Shown: piece by piece, positions 1 to 9,042 of the stretch | How the letters are laid out: the number at the start of each line of letters is the position of its first letter | How positions within the stretch are numbered: the first letter of the stretch is position 1 | From: Bacteroidales bacterium | GTDB lineage: Bacteria > Bacteroidota > Bacteroidia > Bacteroidales > P3 | Length of the DNA: 64,000 bases | Assembly: GCA_017647785.1 (NCBI GenBank) | Contig: JAGCJW010000006.1 | Span: forward strand, 1-64,000 | Direction of reading: 5' to 3' | The notes under the pieces: model-generated | What the model saw: the letters and a program-made list of their open reading frames with translations, nothing else | Databases searched by the model: none | Told to the model about the DNA's origin: nothing | Position numbers and translations under genes: made by a program

Positions 1-1955
1 CTTCCTAAAAGTTTTGCGATGTTGTTTCTTATGCCAAGATAACTTGTTAAAACGTTTAATAATTCTAATTGAGATTCTCCTTCTTCAAGGGGAATTATTT
101 TTTTTACGTCTTCTATGTATCCGTTTATTTTATATAGTTTGAAATCAAGCAGAGTGTCTTTTATGTATTTGTCCATTGTTTCTTTATTTTCTGGACGTGG
201 GACTTTGATTTCGTTTTTTTCTTCCCAATAAGGACTTATAACGTATTGATTCATTACTAAATCGGTTGCTAATTTTGCAATTTCTTGATTTTGATGGGAA
301 GTGAAAAATCTTAAATTTGGTAAAGGAGAATTGTTGTAAATGCAATCTTTATATATCATAAAAATTGTATTAAACAACTCATTATTGAAACTTATATTGT
401 CATTGAAAATGTCGCAAACTACATAATTTGCAACTGATAAGTCTTTTCTTTCTATTTTGCCTTCATCATTATAAACCTCTTGTGTAGTAATCTTATCTGC
501 ATAATTAAACAAAATAGAAATTATATTTTGTTCTTTTATGTTATTTACATCGTTATCAATTTCGTTTACTTTAGTTGCGTTATTGTCAATAGGGGTAGTA
601 GGTGTGGTTTCTTCTTTTACTTCGTTCTTTAAAGTTTCTTTAAAGGCCTTACCTCTTATAATCTTTGCAAGTTCTGCGCTGAGTATTTCTTCTTTAACCT
701 CTAATAACTTACTGCATTGTTGTAAATATGCGTTTCTTTCTAATAAATCGGGTATTAAAGCAATGGTTTCAACAATGTTTCTTGTTAAATCAGCTCTTTT
801 TATTGGGTCGTTTTGAGCATCATCAAGTAAAAGATTAGTTTTGTAAATGATGAAATTTTGTGCATTATTCTTTATGAAGTCCTTAAACTGATCTTGTGTA
901 TGTTTTCTTGCGAAAGAATCTGGGTCTTCATTATCTGGGAAAAGTAAAGTTTTAACATGTAACCCTTGTTCTAACAAAAGATTTACAGCTTTAAAGGTTG
1001 CTTTTATTCCTGCTTTGTCTCCGTCATATAGAAGCGTTACATTTTTTGTGTAACGTTTAATTAGTCTTATTTGGTCTTCGGTTAGGGCTGTTCCGGAAGT
1101 AGCAACGACATTTGTTACTGAATTTTGGCTCATCATTACAACGTCCATATTACCTTCTACCAAGTAACATTCGTCTTGTTTTACTATTTCGTTTTTTGCG
1201 AGATGTAATCCGAATAAAACCTTACCTTTAGAATAGATTAAACTTTCAGGAGAATTGACATACTTTGCTTTTACTTTATCAGTTCTTAAAGTTCTTGCAG
1301 AAAAGCCTAAAACTCTTCCTCCTATATTATAGATAGGAAAGCAAACTCTTCCTCTAAATCTATCATAAATACTGCCATCGTTAGCATTTAAAAGACTAAC
1401 GCCAGCGCTTACAAGTTCTTCTTTTGAGAAACCTTTTGCTAAGGCCTTTTTTGAAAAGTCATCTCCTGCGTCTTTGCAGTATCCAATTCCCCAACGTTTG
1501 ATTGTCTCTTCTGAAAGTTCTCTTTCTTTTAAGTAAGACAAACCAATTGATTTACCTTCTATATCTGAGAAAAGAATTTCTTGAAAGTATTTTTGTGCAA
1601 ATTCATTGATTTGGTACACTCTATCTCTTTCGCTTTGTTGAGCTACTTCCTCTGCTGACAAGACTTGCTCCTCTATTTCTATACCATATTTATTAGCAAG
1701 CCAACGAAGTGCTTCAGGATAAGTGTAATGCTCGTGCTTCATTAAAAAAGAAACAGCGTCGCCACCTTCTCCACAACCAAAGCATTTAAAAATTCCTTTT
1801 GCGGGATTAACATTAAAAGAAGGAGTTTTTTCATTATGAAAAGGACAAAGACCTATGTAATTGACACCTCTTTTTCGAAGTTCAACAAAACTGCCAACCA
1901 CATCTTCAATGCGAGTTGCATTAAGAATTTTATCTATATCTTCCCTTTTAATCAT
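1..1955 (-). CDS. dnaG: DNA primase DnaG (C-terminus beyond window)
   Basis: Synthesises RNA primers for DNA replication. My minus-strand translation begins MIKREDIDKIL at 1955 and stays open to the left edge, about 651 residues, so the helicase-binding C-terminus is probably mostly present but the end is missing. The N-terminal CHC2 zinc finger shows ligands C37, H40, C58 and C61. The central Toprim domain shows a VEGNMDVV motif (the conserved Glu) and a YDGDKAG motif (the metal-binding DxD). The segment around 540-660 is rich in Asn, Thr and Glu and looks like a linker between the catalytic core and the C-terminal domain. A TATATTTG box lies 11 nt upstream of the start on the same strand. 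Identification is secure from the two motif sets. Confidence 0.96.
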   Translation of the reverse strand, partial: MIKREDIDKILNATRIEDVVGSFVELRKRGVNYIGLCPFHNEKTPSFNVNPAKGIFKCFGCGEGGDAVSFLMKHEHYTYPEALRWLANKYGIEIEEQVLSAEEVAQQSERDRVYQINEFAQKYFQEILFSDIEGKSIGLSYLKERELSEETIKRWGIGYCKDAGDDFSKKALAKGFSKEELVSAGVSLLNANDGSIYDRFRGRVCFPIYNIGGRVLGFSARTLRTDKVKAKYVNSPESLIYSKGKVLFGLHLAKNEIVKQDECYLVEGNMDVVMMSQNSVTNVVATSGTALTEDQIRLIKRYTKNVTLLYDGDKAGIKATFKAVNLLLEQGLHVKTLLFPDNEDPDSFARKHTQDQFKDFIKNNAQNFIIYKTNLLLDDAQNDPIKRADLTRNIVETIALIPDLLERNAYLQQCSKLLEVKEEILSAELAKIIRGKAFKETLKNEVKEETTPTTPIDNNATKVNEIDNDVNNIKEQNIISILFNYADKITTQEVYNDEGKIERKDLSVANYVVCDIFNDNISFNNELFNTIFMIYKDCIYNNSPLPNLRFFTSHQNQEIAKLATDLVMNQYVISPYWEEKNEIKVPRPENKETMDKYIKDTLLDFKLYKINGYIEDVKKIIPLEEGESQLELLNVLTSYLGIRNNIAKLLG

Positions 1956-1965
1956 AATTGAATTG

Positions 1966-1973
1966 CAAATATA
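1966..1973 (-). promoter_or_regulatory. -7 box of dnaG promoter
   Basis: TATATTTG on the minus strand matches the Bacteroidetes -7 consensus TAnnTTTG. It lies only 11 nt upstream of the dnaG start codon, so the leader would be very short. No clear TTTG is present at the -33 position. Confidence 0.45.
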
Positions 1974-2029
1974 CGTTTTTTATTGATTTTATCGTTATAT
2001 AAAGTTCGATAACAAGAAAAACTGGTATT

Positions 2030-3499
2030 ATGAAATTGAGAATTATAAATAAATTAAAGTACAACTACTCTTATTTGGCTGTGATAGGCTTTGCTATTTT
2101 ATATCTCTTGTTTTTGTCTCATAATCCTACTTCGGACTCTGTTTCATATGCCTATTCATCTTTACATGGAGAGGAATTATTACGTCCTCATCATTTATTA
2201 TATTGTTGGATTTGCCGTGTGATTTATTCTGTTTTTGCTTTTACAAATATAGAACCGATAACAATTTTTCAAACCTTTAATGCCATTCTTGCAGCAGGTA
2301 CATTACTTGTTTTGAGACGGATAATAAAGAGAGTAAATCGTGATGAGAGATTTTTGTTTTCAGCAATAGTTTTTTGTGGCTCATGTTTTGGATTTATGCG
2401 ATTTGCAACAGACAATGAAACATATATACTTCCATTGTTTTTTTCAATGCTTTCAATTTATTATTTACAGACTTTTTTGCTTGAAAACACTTTTGCACGA
2501 TTACTAAAAATGAGTTTGTCAATAGTAATTGCCTGTTTGTGTCATCAACTCAGTATTTTAGCTTACCTCTCATTATTTATAGGTTTGTTATTAAATAAAA
2601 GACGAAAATATGTTTTGTATTTCATTCTTTTTAGTTTGATAATACCGATAGTCTATTCGGTTGCATGTTGGCTTGTTACTAATCAACTAACTTTAAACGG
2701 ACTTTTCTCATTTGTTCTTCATGATTATGTTCAAGGTTATGCACAATCGCCAGACGTAAAGCAAGTTTTGATTCTAAGTGTTGTAAGTTTGGTAAGGACA
2801 TTTATTCAACTGCATGGAAATGTCTTGGAATTAATAAAATGTTTTCAAGTTTCAATGATTTTATTCTTTGTTTTATTCTTACCATTCTTGATTTTAGGAA
2901 TAGTAAATCTTTTCAAGAATCAAAAGAATGATATTTCGCTTTTTAGCAATAAAAGATTTGTAATCATACTTTGGATAATGCTTGTTTTATCATTTGTATT
3001 TGCAGCTCTTTCTAATGGTAATGCAGAGTTTATGATTATAATTCCTTTTATTCTCATAATGCTTTATGCTTACTATTTCACAAATTATAAGGCGATGCTT
3101 TTTATTGGCTTGGCTTTAATCTTATGGAATACAACTTTTGCTCTTTATCCACAAAGATTTATTAAACTTAACTGTAATGAAGAAGTTGTTTCGCTTATGA
3201 AAACTCATAAAAATGCTACCTTTATTTTGATAGATAAGCCTGCTGCAGAGAATCTTTATATGTATAAATATGGCAGTAAAGATTTACCTTTAGTCATTTC
3301 ATCTCACAAATATAATAAATCGAAAGTTTTAAGTGAAAAAGTCATCACAGATGTTATTGGTGCAAAGACTCCTTTGTCTCGTTCAAGCATACTAAATACA
3401 AGTGATTTGGATTTTAAAGAATACAAAAAAGATAGTATTCTTTTGAAATTTGAATCTTTAGGATTGAAAAGAGAGTTACATCTATTGCAATTACGATGA
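2030..3499 (+). CDS. Multi-pass membrane protein, GT-C glycosyltransferase-like
   Basis: A 489-residue protein with about ten or more hydrophobic segments and short charged loops, so an inner-membrane protein. After the first membrane segment (about residues 16-30) there is a periplasmic-type loop with an acidic site (PTSDSVSY, near 33-40) and a PHHLLY motif. This is the arrangement of GT-C glycosyltransferases that use lipid-linked sugars, where an Asp in the first loop is catalytic. The last 110 residues are soluble. I cannot assign it to a named family and the glycosyltransferase role is inferred from topology. It stands alone between divergent dnaG and rdgB, whose promoter overlaps its end region. 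Confidence 0.6.
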   Translation: MKLRIINKLKYNYSYLAVIGFAILYLLFLSHNPTSDSVSYAYSSLHGEELLRPHHLLYCWICRVIYSVFAFTNIEPITIFQTFNAILAAGTLLVLRRIIKRVNRDERFLFSAIVFCGSCFGFMRFATDNETYILPLFFSMLSIYYLQTFLLENTFARLLKMSLSIVIACLCHQLSILAYLSLFIGLLLNKRRKYVLYFILFSLIIPIVYSVACWLVTNQLTLNGLFSFVLHDYVQGYAQSPDVKQVLILSVVSLVRTFIQLHGNVLELIKCFQVSMILFFVLFLPFLILGIVNLFKNQKNDISLFSNKRFVIILWIMLVLSFVFAALSNGNAEFMIIIPFILIMLYAYYFTNYKAMLFIGLALILWNTTFALYPQRFIKLNCNEEVVSLMKTHKNATFILIDKPAAENLYMYKYGSKDLPLVISSHKYNKSKVLSEKVITDVIGAKTPLSRSSILNTSDLDFKEYKKDSILLKFESLGLKRELHLLQLR

Positions 3500-3507
3500 A
3501 AATGAAC

Positions 3508-3515
3508 TAACTTTG
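3508..3515 (+). promoter_or_regulatory. -7 box of the rdgB-serS operon promoter
   Basis: TAACTTTG matches TAnnTTTG and lies 23 nt before the rdgB start, just after the stop of the membrane protein gene. It probably drives rdgB, the DUF2148 gene, serS and the aminotransferase. Confidence 0.55.
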
Positions 3516-3538
3516 CAGTCTGAAAAGAAGGTTAGACA

Positions 3539-4117
3539 ATGAGAGAAATTGTAATAGCTACCAATAATAAACATAAGGTAGAAGAAATACGTTCAGTTGT
3601 GGACGGTAAAATCAAGATAATCACTCTTGCAGAACTTGGTTGCAAGGAGGATATTCCTGAAACAGGCGAAACATTAGAGGAAAATGCACGTCAAAAAGCA
3701 AGATATATTTGGGAAAAATATGGAAGAGATTGCTTTGCAGATGATACTGGTCTAATGGTTGATGCACTTGATGGCAAACCTGGAGTATATTCTGCGCGCT
3801 TTGCAGGAGAGAAATGCAGCTTTGATGATAATATTGACCTTATGTTAGAAATGATGGAAGGCAAAACTAATCGTAAAGCATATTTTTCTACAGTTATTTG
3901 TTTGATAGAAGGAGGGAAAGAAACTGTTTTTGAAGGAAGATGCGAGGGATGTATTCTTACAGAACGCTATGGAAGAGGAGGATTTGGCTATGATCCTATT
4001 TTTATGCCAAATGGTTATGGGGAAAGTTTTGCAGAGATGAGTTTGGAAGAAAAGAATAAAATATCTCATAGGGGCAGAGCAACAGATAAACTCATAAAAT
4101 ATCTTCTAAAAAAGTAA
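3539..4117 (+). CDS. rdgB: XTP/dITP diphosphatase (RdgB/HAM1 family)
   Basis: Hydrolyses non-canonical purine nucleoside triphosphates (ITP, dITP, XTP) to the monophosphate and pyrophosphate, keeping deaminated purines out of DNA and RNA. The 192-residue length is typical. The N-terminus IVIATNNKHKVEEI carries the T/SxNxxK substrate motif. ETGETLEENARQKA, FADDTGL (catalytic and metal-binding acids), PGVYSARFAG and GFGYDPIF are all family hallmarks, and the C-terminal SHRGRA closes the active site. It is the first gene of a four-gene run, followed 8 nt later by a DUF2148 protein. A second house-cleaning pyrophosphatase, Maf, is encoded at 40350. Confidence 0.96.
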   Translation: MREIVIATNNKHKVEEIRSVVDGKIKIITLAELGCKEDIPETGETLEENARQKARYIWEKYGRDCFADDTGLMVDALDGKPGVYSARFAGEKCSFDDNIDLMLEMMEGKTNRKAYFSTVICLIEGGKETVFEGRCEGCILTERYGRGGFGYDPIFMPNGYGESFAEMSLEEKNKISHRGRATDKLIKYLLKK

Positions 4118-4124
4118 AAAGACT

Positions 4125-4661
4125 ATGATTGATATAAGAGAAATTACAGAAGAACAAGTTATTTCTATTGCAAAACAAATTTCGCTTGCAGCTATAACTG
4201 CTCCAAAGGCGAGAGGAGTTGATAATTTAGAAATAAAAATAGCACACGGAGAAGATTTACAACAATTATCTCAAAAGCTACAAGAACTTTATCAAAAAAC
4301 AGGTCAAGAGTTCTTGTTGAGAGATTCAAATAATTTGCTTCAATCACAAGCAATCATACTTATAGGAAGTAAAACTAAGGTTTTAGGTTTGGATTGTGGC
4401 TATTGTGGTTTTGCATCTTGCAAAGAAAAGGAAGAAAATGCACCACTTGCTCCTTGTTTTTTCAATTCTAATGATTTGGGAATAGCAATTGGAAGTATGT
4501 GTTCTAAAACTGCGGATTACAGAATTGATAGTAGAGTAATGTTTTCTGTAGGATTGGCAGCAAAAGAACTTTCTTTATTACCTGATTGTTCTACTATTTT
4601 AGCATTGGTTTTAAGTGTATCAGGTAAGAGTGTATTTTTTGATAGAGTAGTAAATAAGTAA
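4125..4661 (+). CDS. DUF2148 ferredoxin-like domain protein
   Basis: A 178-residue protein resembling the conserved COG4739/DUF2148 family, described as a ferredoxin-domain protein of unknown function. The central segment LDCGYCGFASCKEKEEN with a following PCFF and a later SMCSK provides at least four cysteines (C-x2-C-x4-C, then more distant) that could hold an iron-sulfur cluster. The N-terminal half is rich in Gln and helical, without a signal peptide, so the protein is cytoplasmic. It sits between rdgB and serS with short spacers, which suggests co-transcription but does not reveal a function. Confidence 0.75.
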   Translation: MIDIREITEEQVISIAKQISLAAITAPKARGVDNLEIKIAHGEDLQQLSQKLQELYQKTGQEFLLRDSNNLLQSQAIILIGSKTKVLGLDCGYCGFASCKEKEENAPLAPCFFNSNDLGIAIGSMCSKTADYRIDSRVMFSVGLAAKELSLLPDCSTILALVLSVSGKSVFFDRVVNK

Positions 4662-4672
4662 AAATAAGATAT

Positions 4673-5947
4673 ATGTTACAAGTATCATTTATAAGAGAGA
4701 ATAGAGATTTTGTTATTGAAAGATTAGGAGTAAAGAATTTTTCGGAAGCAGAATCAAAAGTAGATAAAGTAATATCTTTAGACAACGAAAGAAGAACTAA
4801 ACAAACAGAGTTAGATAATATAAAAGCTGAAGCTAATCGTTTGGCTAAAGAAATAGGAATGCTTTTTAAACAAGGAAAAGCTGCCGAAGCAGAAGAGTTG
4901 AAAGCAAGAACAGCTGAATGCAAAGTTCAAGAAAAAGAATTAGGAGAACAATTTGCAAAAGTGGAAGCTGAATTAAAAGATTTACTTTTGAGTATTCCTA
5001 ACTTACCAAATCAAGCTGTACCAAGAGGAAAATCTGCTGAAGATAACGAAATAGTTTATGAAGAAGGAGTTATTCCAGAATTGCATGCAGGTGCAGTAGA
5101 ACATTGGACTTTATGTTCAAAATATGATATAATAGATTTTGAACTTGGAAATAAAATTACAGGTGCAGGATTCCCTGTATATAAATCACAAGGAGCAAAA
5201 CTACAAAGAGCTTTAATTAATTTCTTCTTAGATGAGGCAGGAAAATCTGGTTTTACAGAAGTACAACCTCCTTTAATGGTAAATGAGGCTTCTGCTCTTG
5301 CAACAGGACAATTACCAGATAAAGAAGGACAAATGTATTCTGTTCCTTTAGATGGTTTTTATATGATTCCAACAGCTGAGGTTCCTGTTACGAATATATT
5401 TAGAGATACAATACAAAAACAAAGTAATTTACCAATAGCTTGTTGTGCTTATTCTCAGTGTTTTAGAAGAGAGGCTGGTTCATACGGGAAAGATGTTAGA
5501 GGCCTTAATAGATTACATCAATTTGATAAGGTAGAAATTGTATGTATAGATACTCCAGAACATAGTTATGAACAGTTGGAGATGATGAAAAACCATGTTG
5601 CTGGATTGTTAAGAAAATTAGAGTTGCCGTTTAGAATACTTAGATTATGTGGAGGAGATATGAGTTTCACTTCTGCGATAACATACGACTTTGAAGTTTA
5701 TTCTGCAGCACAAAAACGTTGGTTAGAAGTAAGTAGTGTTTCAAATTTTGAAACTTATCAATCAAATAGATTGAAGCTAAGATATAAAGATGAAAATAAT
5801 AAAACTCAATTAGCTCACACATTAAATGGTAGTGCATTGGCTTTACCTAGAATAGTGGCTGCTTTGTTGGAAAATCATCAATTTGAATCAGGAATACGCA
5901 TACCAAAAGCTTTACAAGCATATTTTGGAGCAGAAACAATATTCTAA
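4673..5947 (+). CDS. serS: Seryl-tRNA synthetase
   Basis: Charges tRNA-Ser (and tRNA-Sec where present) with serine. At 424 residues it has the normal length. The first 110 residues form the antiparallel coiled-coil arm that binds the long variable arm of tRNA-Ser, visible as heptad-like Lys/Glu/Leu stretches. The class II catalytic core follows, with motif 2 (FRREAGSYGKDVRGLNRLHQF) and motif 3 (NGSALALPRIVAALLENHQ). The start at 4673 opens with MLQVSFIREN, matching the family's short N-terminus. A cognate tRNA-Ser(GCT) is encoded at 55626-55714. Confidence 0.97.
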   Translation: MLQVSFIRENRDFVIERLGVKNFSEAESKVDKVISLDNERRTKQTELDNIKAEANRLAKEIGMLFKQGKAAEAEELKARTAECKVQEKELGEQFAKVEAELKDLLLSIPNLPNQAVPRGKSAEDNEIVYEEGVIPELHAGAVEHWTLCSKYDIIDFELGNKITGAGFPVYKSQGAKLQRALINFFLDEAGKSGFTEVQPPLMVNEASALATGQLPDKEGQMYSVPLDGFYMIPTAEVPVTNIFRDTIQKQSNLPIACCAYSQCFRREAGSYGKDVRGLNRLHQFDKVEIVCIDTPEHSYEQLEMMKNHVAGLLRKLELPFRILRLCGGDMSFTSAITYDFEVYSAAQKRWLEVSSVSNFETYQSNRLKLRYKDENNKTQLAHTLNGSALALPRIVAALLENHQFESGIRIPKALQAYFGAETIF

Positions 5948-5957
5948 TAAGACTATT

Positions 5958-7088
5958 ATGAATAAAATACAAATGGTAGATTTGAAGAATCAATATCAGA
6001 AGATAAAGTCTGAGGTTGATTCTTCAATACAATCGGTTATAGATTCTACTGCTTTTATTAAAGGGGGTATAGTAGATGAGTTTGCTAATAATTTAGCAAA
6101 TTTTCTTTCTGTAAAGCATGTAATTCCATGTGGAAATGGTACAGATGCTTTACAAATTGCTATTATGTCTTTAGGTTTAAAACCTTCTGATGAAATAATC
6201 TGTCCTTCCTTTACTTTCATAGCATCTGCTGAAGTGATAGGGCTGTTAGGTTTTAGACCTGTATTTGTAGATGTTGATAAGGATTCTTTTAATGTGACTG
6301 CAAAAAACATTGAAAAGGCTATTTCTGTAAAAACAAAGGCTATAATACCTGTTCACTTGTTTGGACAAGCTGCTCCAATGGAAGAAATTCTTGCTATTGC
6401 AAAAAAATATGATTTACATGTAATTGAAGATACTGCACAGGCTATTGGAGCTGATTATACTTTCTCTAATGGCGAGAAAAAGAAGTTAGGAACTATTGGT
6501 ACAATAGGTTGTACTTCTTTCTTCCCATCTAAAAACCTTGGTTGTTTTGGTGATGGTGGTGCAATATTTACTAATGATGATGTCTTGGCTGAAAAGATGA
6601 AGATGATAGCTAATCATGGAATGAAGGTTAGATATCATCATGAGGTGCTTGGAGTTAATTCTCGCTTAGATTCAATTCAAGCTGCGATTTTAAATGTAAA
6701 ATTAAAACATCTTGAAGAGTATCAGGCGGCAAGATATAAAGCAGCTCAAGTTTATACAGAAGGATTAAAGGGTATAGAAGAAATAGAAACTCCAGTAGAA
6801 GTTCCTTATTCAACTCATGTTTATCATCAATATACATTGAAAATTAAAAATGGTTTGCGTGATAAATTAAAGGATTTTCTTGCAGAAAACAATATTCCAG
6901 CGATGGTGTATTACCCAATACCTTTGCATTTACAAAAAGCCTTTTTACAGATTGCAAGACAAGGTGATGAATTAAAGGTGTCTGAGGAATTATCAGAGTG
7001 CGTATTGTCATTGCCAATGCACACAGAATTGGATGAGATGCAACAATCTTACATGATTTCTAAAATAAAGGAATTTTTTAAAGCTTAA
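5958..7088 (+). CDS. DegT/DnrJ/EryC1/StrS-family PLP aminotransferase
   Basis: A 376-residue pyridoxal-phosphate enzyme of the sugar aminotransferase class that usually transfers an amino group to a nucleotide-linked keto sugar for surface polysaccharides. I place the start at ATG 5958 (MNKIQMVDLKNQY), the typical family N-terminus. The longer frame from 5883 would overlap serS by 65 nt without similarity. Visible features are GNGTDALQIA (phosphate-binding), the PSFTF and HLFGQ segments, the IEDTAQAIGA motif with the Asp that contacts the PLP ring, and SFFPSKNLGCFGDGGA containing the Schiff-base lysine. The C-terminus has the VYHQYTL substrate-loop region. The exact sugar cannot be read from the sequence. 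It follows serS by 10 nt. Confidence 0.9.
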   Translation: MNKIQMVDLKNQYQKIKSEVDSSIQSVIDSTAFIKGGIVDEFANNLANFLSVKHVIPCGNGTDALQIAIMSLGLKPSDEIICPSFTFIASAEVIGLLGFRPVFVDVDKDSFNVTAKNIEKAISVKTKAIIPVHLFGQAAPMEEILAIAKKYDLHVIEDTAQAIGADYTFSNGEKKKLGTIGTIGCTSFFPSKNLGCFGDGGAIFTNDDVLAEKMKMIANHGMKVRYHHEVLGVNSRLDSIQAAILNVKLKHLEEYQAARYKAAQVYTEGLKGIEEIETPVEVPYSTHVYHQYTLKIKNGLRDKLKDFLAENNIPAMVYYPIPLHLQKAFLQIARQGDELKVSEELSECVLSLPMHTELDEMQQSYMISKIKEFFKA

Positions 7089-7115
7089 TTCAAGAAAATA
7101 AAATCAAGAATAAAT

Positions 7116-7159
7116 AAAACCAAATCAAGAAAAAAATCAGTAATTCTTGATTTGGTTTT
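7116..7159. terminator. Bidirectional terminator, perfect 16-bp stem
   Basis: Arms 7116-7131 and 7144-7159 are perfectly complementary, with a 12-nt loop and runs of A on one flank and T on the other. It lies between convergent genes (aminotransferase and M20 peptidase) and can end transcription in both directions. The stem contains the TCAAGAA/TTCTTGA core seen in other terminators here. Confidence 0.85.
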
Positions 7160-7162
7160 TTG

Positions 7163-8365
7163 TTATTTAATATTTAGATTTTCAATTGCTAAAAAGGAAA
7201 GAAGTCCTATTGCGTCTTGCATACTTTTTTCGTCAATATCAAAATTAGCTGTGTGGAGATTAGTTATTGCTTCGTTAGCTTTCTTTGTGCCTAATCTCAA
7301 ATAGCAAGCAGGAACTCTTTGTGCAAAGTAAGCAAAGTCTTCAGCTGTCATTCTCATATCTATATCTAATACGTTTTCTTCGCCAAGATATTCTTGAGCT
7401 AAAGAGCGTGTTGCTTTTGTAAGCTTTGGATTGTTGTATAGATAAGGGTATCCATGGTCTATAAATACGTCAGCAGTTGCTCCGAATGCTTTAGCTGTAT
7501 TTTCGCTTATTCTGTGTATTAATTTATGAGCTTCTTTTCTCCAATTATCATCAAAAGTACGAATAATACATTCCAAATCTACTTTTGATGGGATTATATT
7601 TGTTCTGCCATTTGCAATGAATGTTCCTACTGAAAATGTTGTTGGAAGTGTAGGATTTGCATTTCTACTTACTAATGTTTGTAATGCTATTACTACATGA
7701 GATGCTGCAACTATAGGGTCAATGTTTAAATCAGGTGTTGCTCCATGTCCTCCTTTGCCTCTTACTTCTATGTAAATTTCATCAGTAGAAGCCATGTATT
7801 TACCTTCTTTTAAGCCAATTTTACCACATTCTAATTCAGGTGTTGTATGTAAAGCAAATATAGCAGATGGTGTTATATCTTTGAAGATTCCGTCATTTAA
7901 CATTGTTATTGCACCTCCTGGATAATGTTCTTCAGAAGGTTGAAAGATAAACATTACTTGTCCATCAAAAGAATCTCTTAATTCTGATAGTAATTTGATT
8001 GTTCCTAATAGGATTGCTGTATGTGCATCATGTCCACAAGCATGCATTGCTCCTTCATTTCTTGAAGCAAAAGGTAGGTTTGTGCATTCCTTTATCGGTA
8101 AAGCGTCCATGTCAGCTCTTAAAGCTACAGCTTTACCATTAGGATTTTTGCCTTTAACGAATCCATAGACTCCGTAACCTCCAACATTTGCTTTATATTC
8201 TACACCATCTATTGTATCAAGTATAGAACAAATGTACTCTGAAGTCGCTTTTTCTTGCTTTGAAAGTTCTGGATATTGATGTAAATGTCTACGAAAAGCG
8301 ACAACATCTTTAAAATGTTGTCGTGCTTTTTCTTTTATTTTCTCTGTGATTTCTGTGATTTTCAT
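7163..8365 (-). CDS. M20-family amidohydrolase/peptidase
   Basis: A 400-residue metal-dependent hydrolase of the M20D group (hippurate hydrolase, N-acyl amino acid or N-acetyldiaminopimelate deacetylase relatives), probably cytoplasmic. RADMDALPI and HACGHDAHTAIL carry the di-zinc ligands, followed by QPSEE with the catalytic Glu region, GHGATP in the dimerisation domain, and a C-terminal MTAEDFAYF with the last metal ligand. The start is ATG 8365 (MKITEITEKI). A longer open frame to 8422 reads through the tRNA-Lys gene and must be an artefact. The gene begins 25 nt after the tRNA with no terminator between, so it is probably transcribed from the tRNA promoter. The natural substrate is unknown. 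Confidence 0.9.
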   Translation of the reverse strand: MKITEITEKIKEKARQHFKDVVAFRRHLHQYPELSKQEKATSEYICSILDTIDGVEYKANVGGYGVYGFVKGKNPNGKAVALRADMDALPIKECTNLPFASRNEGAMHACGHDAHTAILLGTIKLLSELRDSFDGQVMFIFQPSEEHYPGGAITMLNDGIFKDITPSAIFALHTTPELECGKIGLKEGKYMASTDEIYIEVRGKGGHGATPDLNIDPIVAASHVVIALQTLVSRNANPTLPTTFSVGTFIANGRTNIIPSKVDLECIIRTFDDNWRKEAHKLIHRISENTAKAFGATADVFIDHGYPYLYNNPKLTKATRSLAQEYLGEENVLDIDMRMTAEDFAYFAQRVPACYLRLGTKKANEAITNLHTANFDIDEKSMQDAIGLLSFLAIENLNIK

Positions 8366-8390
8366 AACAACCACATTTGAATGAAAGTAG

Positions 8391-8463
8391 TGTCCTCGCA
8401 GGGACTCGAACCCTGGACCCATTGATTAAGAGTCAATTGCTCTACCAGCTGAGCTACGAAGAC
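8391..8463 (-). tRNA. tRNA-Lys (CTT)
   Basis: Minus-strand cloverleaf of 73 nt including the discriminator A. The acceptor GTCTTCG pairs with CGAGGAC (one G-T pair). The D-arm is GCTCAGCTGGTAGAGC. Anticodon stem ATTGA/TCAAT encloses loop CTCTTAA, giving anticodon CTT. The T-arm is CAGGG-TTCGAGT-CCCTG. CCA is not encoded. An M20 peptidase gene follows immediately. Confidence 0.96.
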
Positions 8464-8492
8464 AATGTCAAAACTCATTGATTTTTCGAGTG

Positions 8493-8500
8493 CAAAGATA
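8493..8500 (-). promoter_or_regulatory. -7 box of tRNA-Lys / M20 promoter
   Basis: TATCTTTG on the minus strand, 30 nt upstream of the tRNA 5' end. A CTTG, one base off TTTG, lies 19 nt further upstream. It fits the Bacteroidetes promoter pattern used elsewhere in the window. Confidence 0.55.
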
Positions 8501-8636
8501 CATCTTTGTTTAATTTCTGCAAGGTTTTTATGCTAAAACTTTGAATAAATATTTCTAATTGATTGATAATTAATGTATTTTATTGGACACTTGTTTTTTT
8601 TTCTTGTTTTTTCTCTTTAGTATGCAAAAAATATTA

Positions 8637-8644
8637 TAACTTTG
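8637..8644 (+). promoter_or_regulatory. -7 box of the ATP synthase operon promoter
   Basis: TAACTTTG 53 nt before the atpE start. Between the tRNA and this box (8501-8636) I see only AT-rich sequence and no gene, which makes atpE the first gene of the operon. Confidence 0.6.
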
Positions 8645-8697
8645 AACGCATTTTTATAAGTAATAGAACTAAATTTAAATAACAAAAAGTAATTATT

Positions 8698-8958
8698 ATG
8701 ACATCTTTATCATTATTATTAGAAGCTGTTGCTAACCCAACAATTGGTTATGGTTTAGCAGGCATTGGAGCAGGTATCGCTGCTGTAGGCGCAGGTATAG
8801 GTATTGGAAATATCGGACGTAATGGAATGGACGCCATTGCTCGTCAACCTGAAGCAACGGGAGATATTCGTTCTAATATGATTATTGCAGCTGCGTTAGT
8901 AGAAGCTGTTGCTTTGTTCGCTAATGTGGTTTGTTTGTTAGTTATATTGATGAAATAA
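8698..8958 (+). CDS. atpE: ATP synthase F0 subunit c
   Basis: Forms the rotating membrane ring of the F-type ATP synthase. The 86 residues make two hydrophobic helices joined by the polar loop RNGMDAIARQPEA, with the conserved RQP. The ion-binding carboxylate is E69 in ALVEAVALF. The residue after it is Ala rather than Ser/Thr, and the first helix reads GAGIGIGN with Ile where sodium-type rings carry Gln. From known c-ring chemistry this predicts proton rather than sodium coupling. Uniquely for the region, no atpB lies upstream; the operon starts here from its own promoter. Confidence 0.95.
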   Translation: MTSLSLLLEAVANPTIGYGLAGIGAGIAAVGAGIGIGNIGRNGMDAIARQPEATGDIRSNMIIAAALVEAVALFANVVCLLVILMK

Positions 8959-9042
8959 CAAACAAAGAGTTATAACATAGCAGCATGACGATTGGTTTTG
9001 TTGCTATGTTTTATTAAGAAACATTAATATTTTATTAAATAT

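Noticed and set aside
538-816. Plus-strand frame of 92 residues
   Set aside because: It is antisense to the dnaG coding region and shows no gene features.
5883-5957. Longer aminotransferase start inside serS
   Set aside because: The 25 extra residues overlap serS in another frame and are not part of the family N-terminus.
8366-8422. N-terminal extension of the M20 peptidase frame (MGPGFESLRG...)
   Set aside because: It reads through the tRNA-Lys gene; GFESLRG is a usual translation of the T-arm.
8464-8697. A missed atpB or small gene upstream of atpE
   Set aside because: The stretch is AT-rich with stops in all frames as far as I could read; only promoter boxes were seen.
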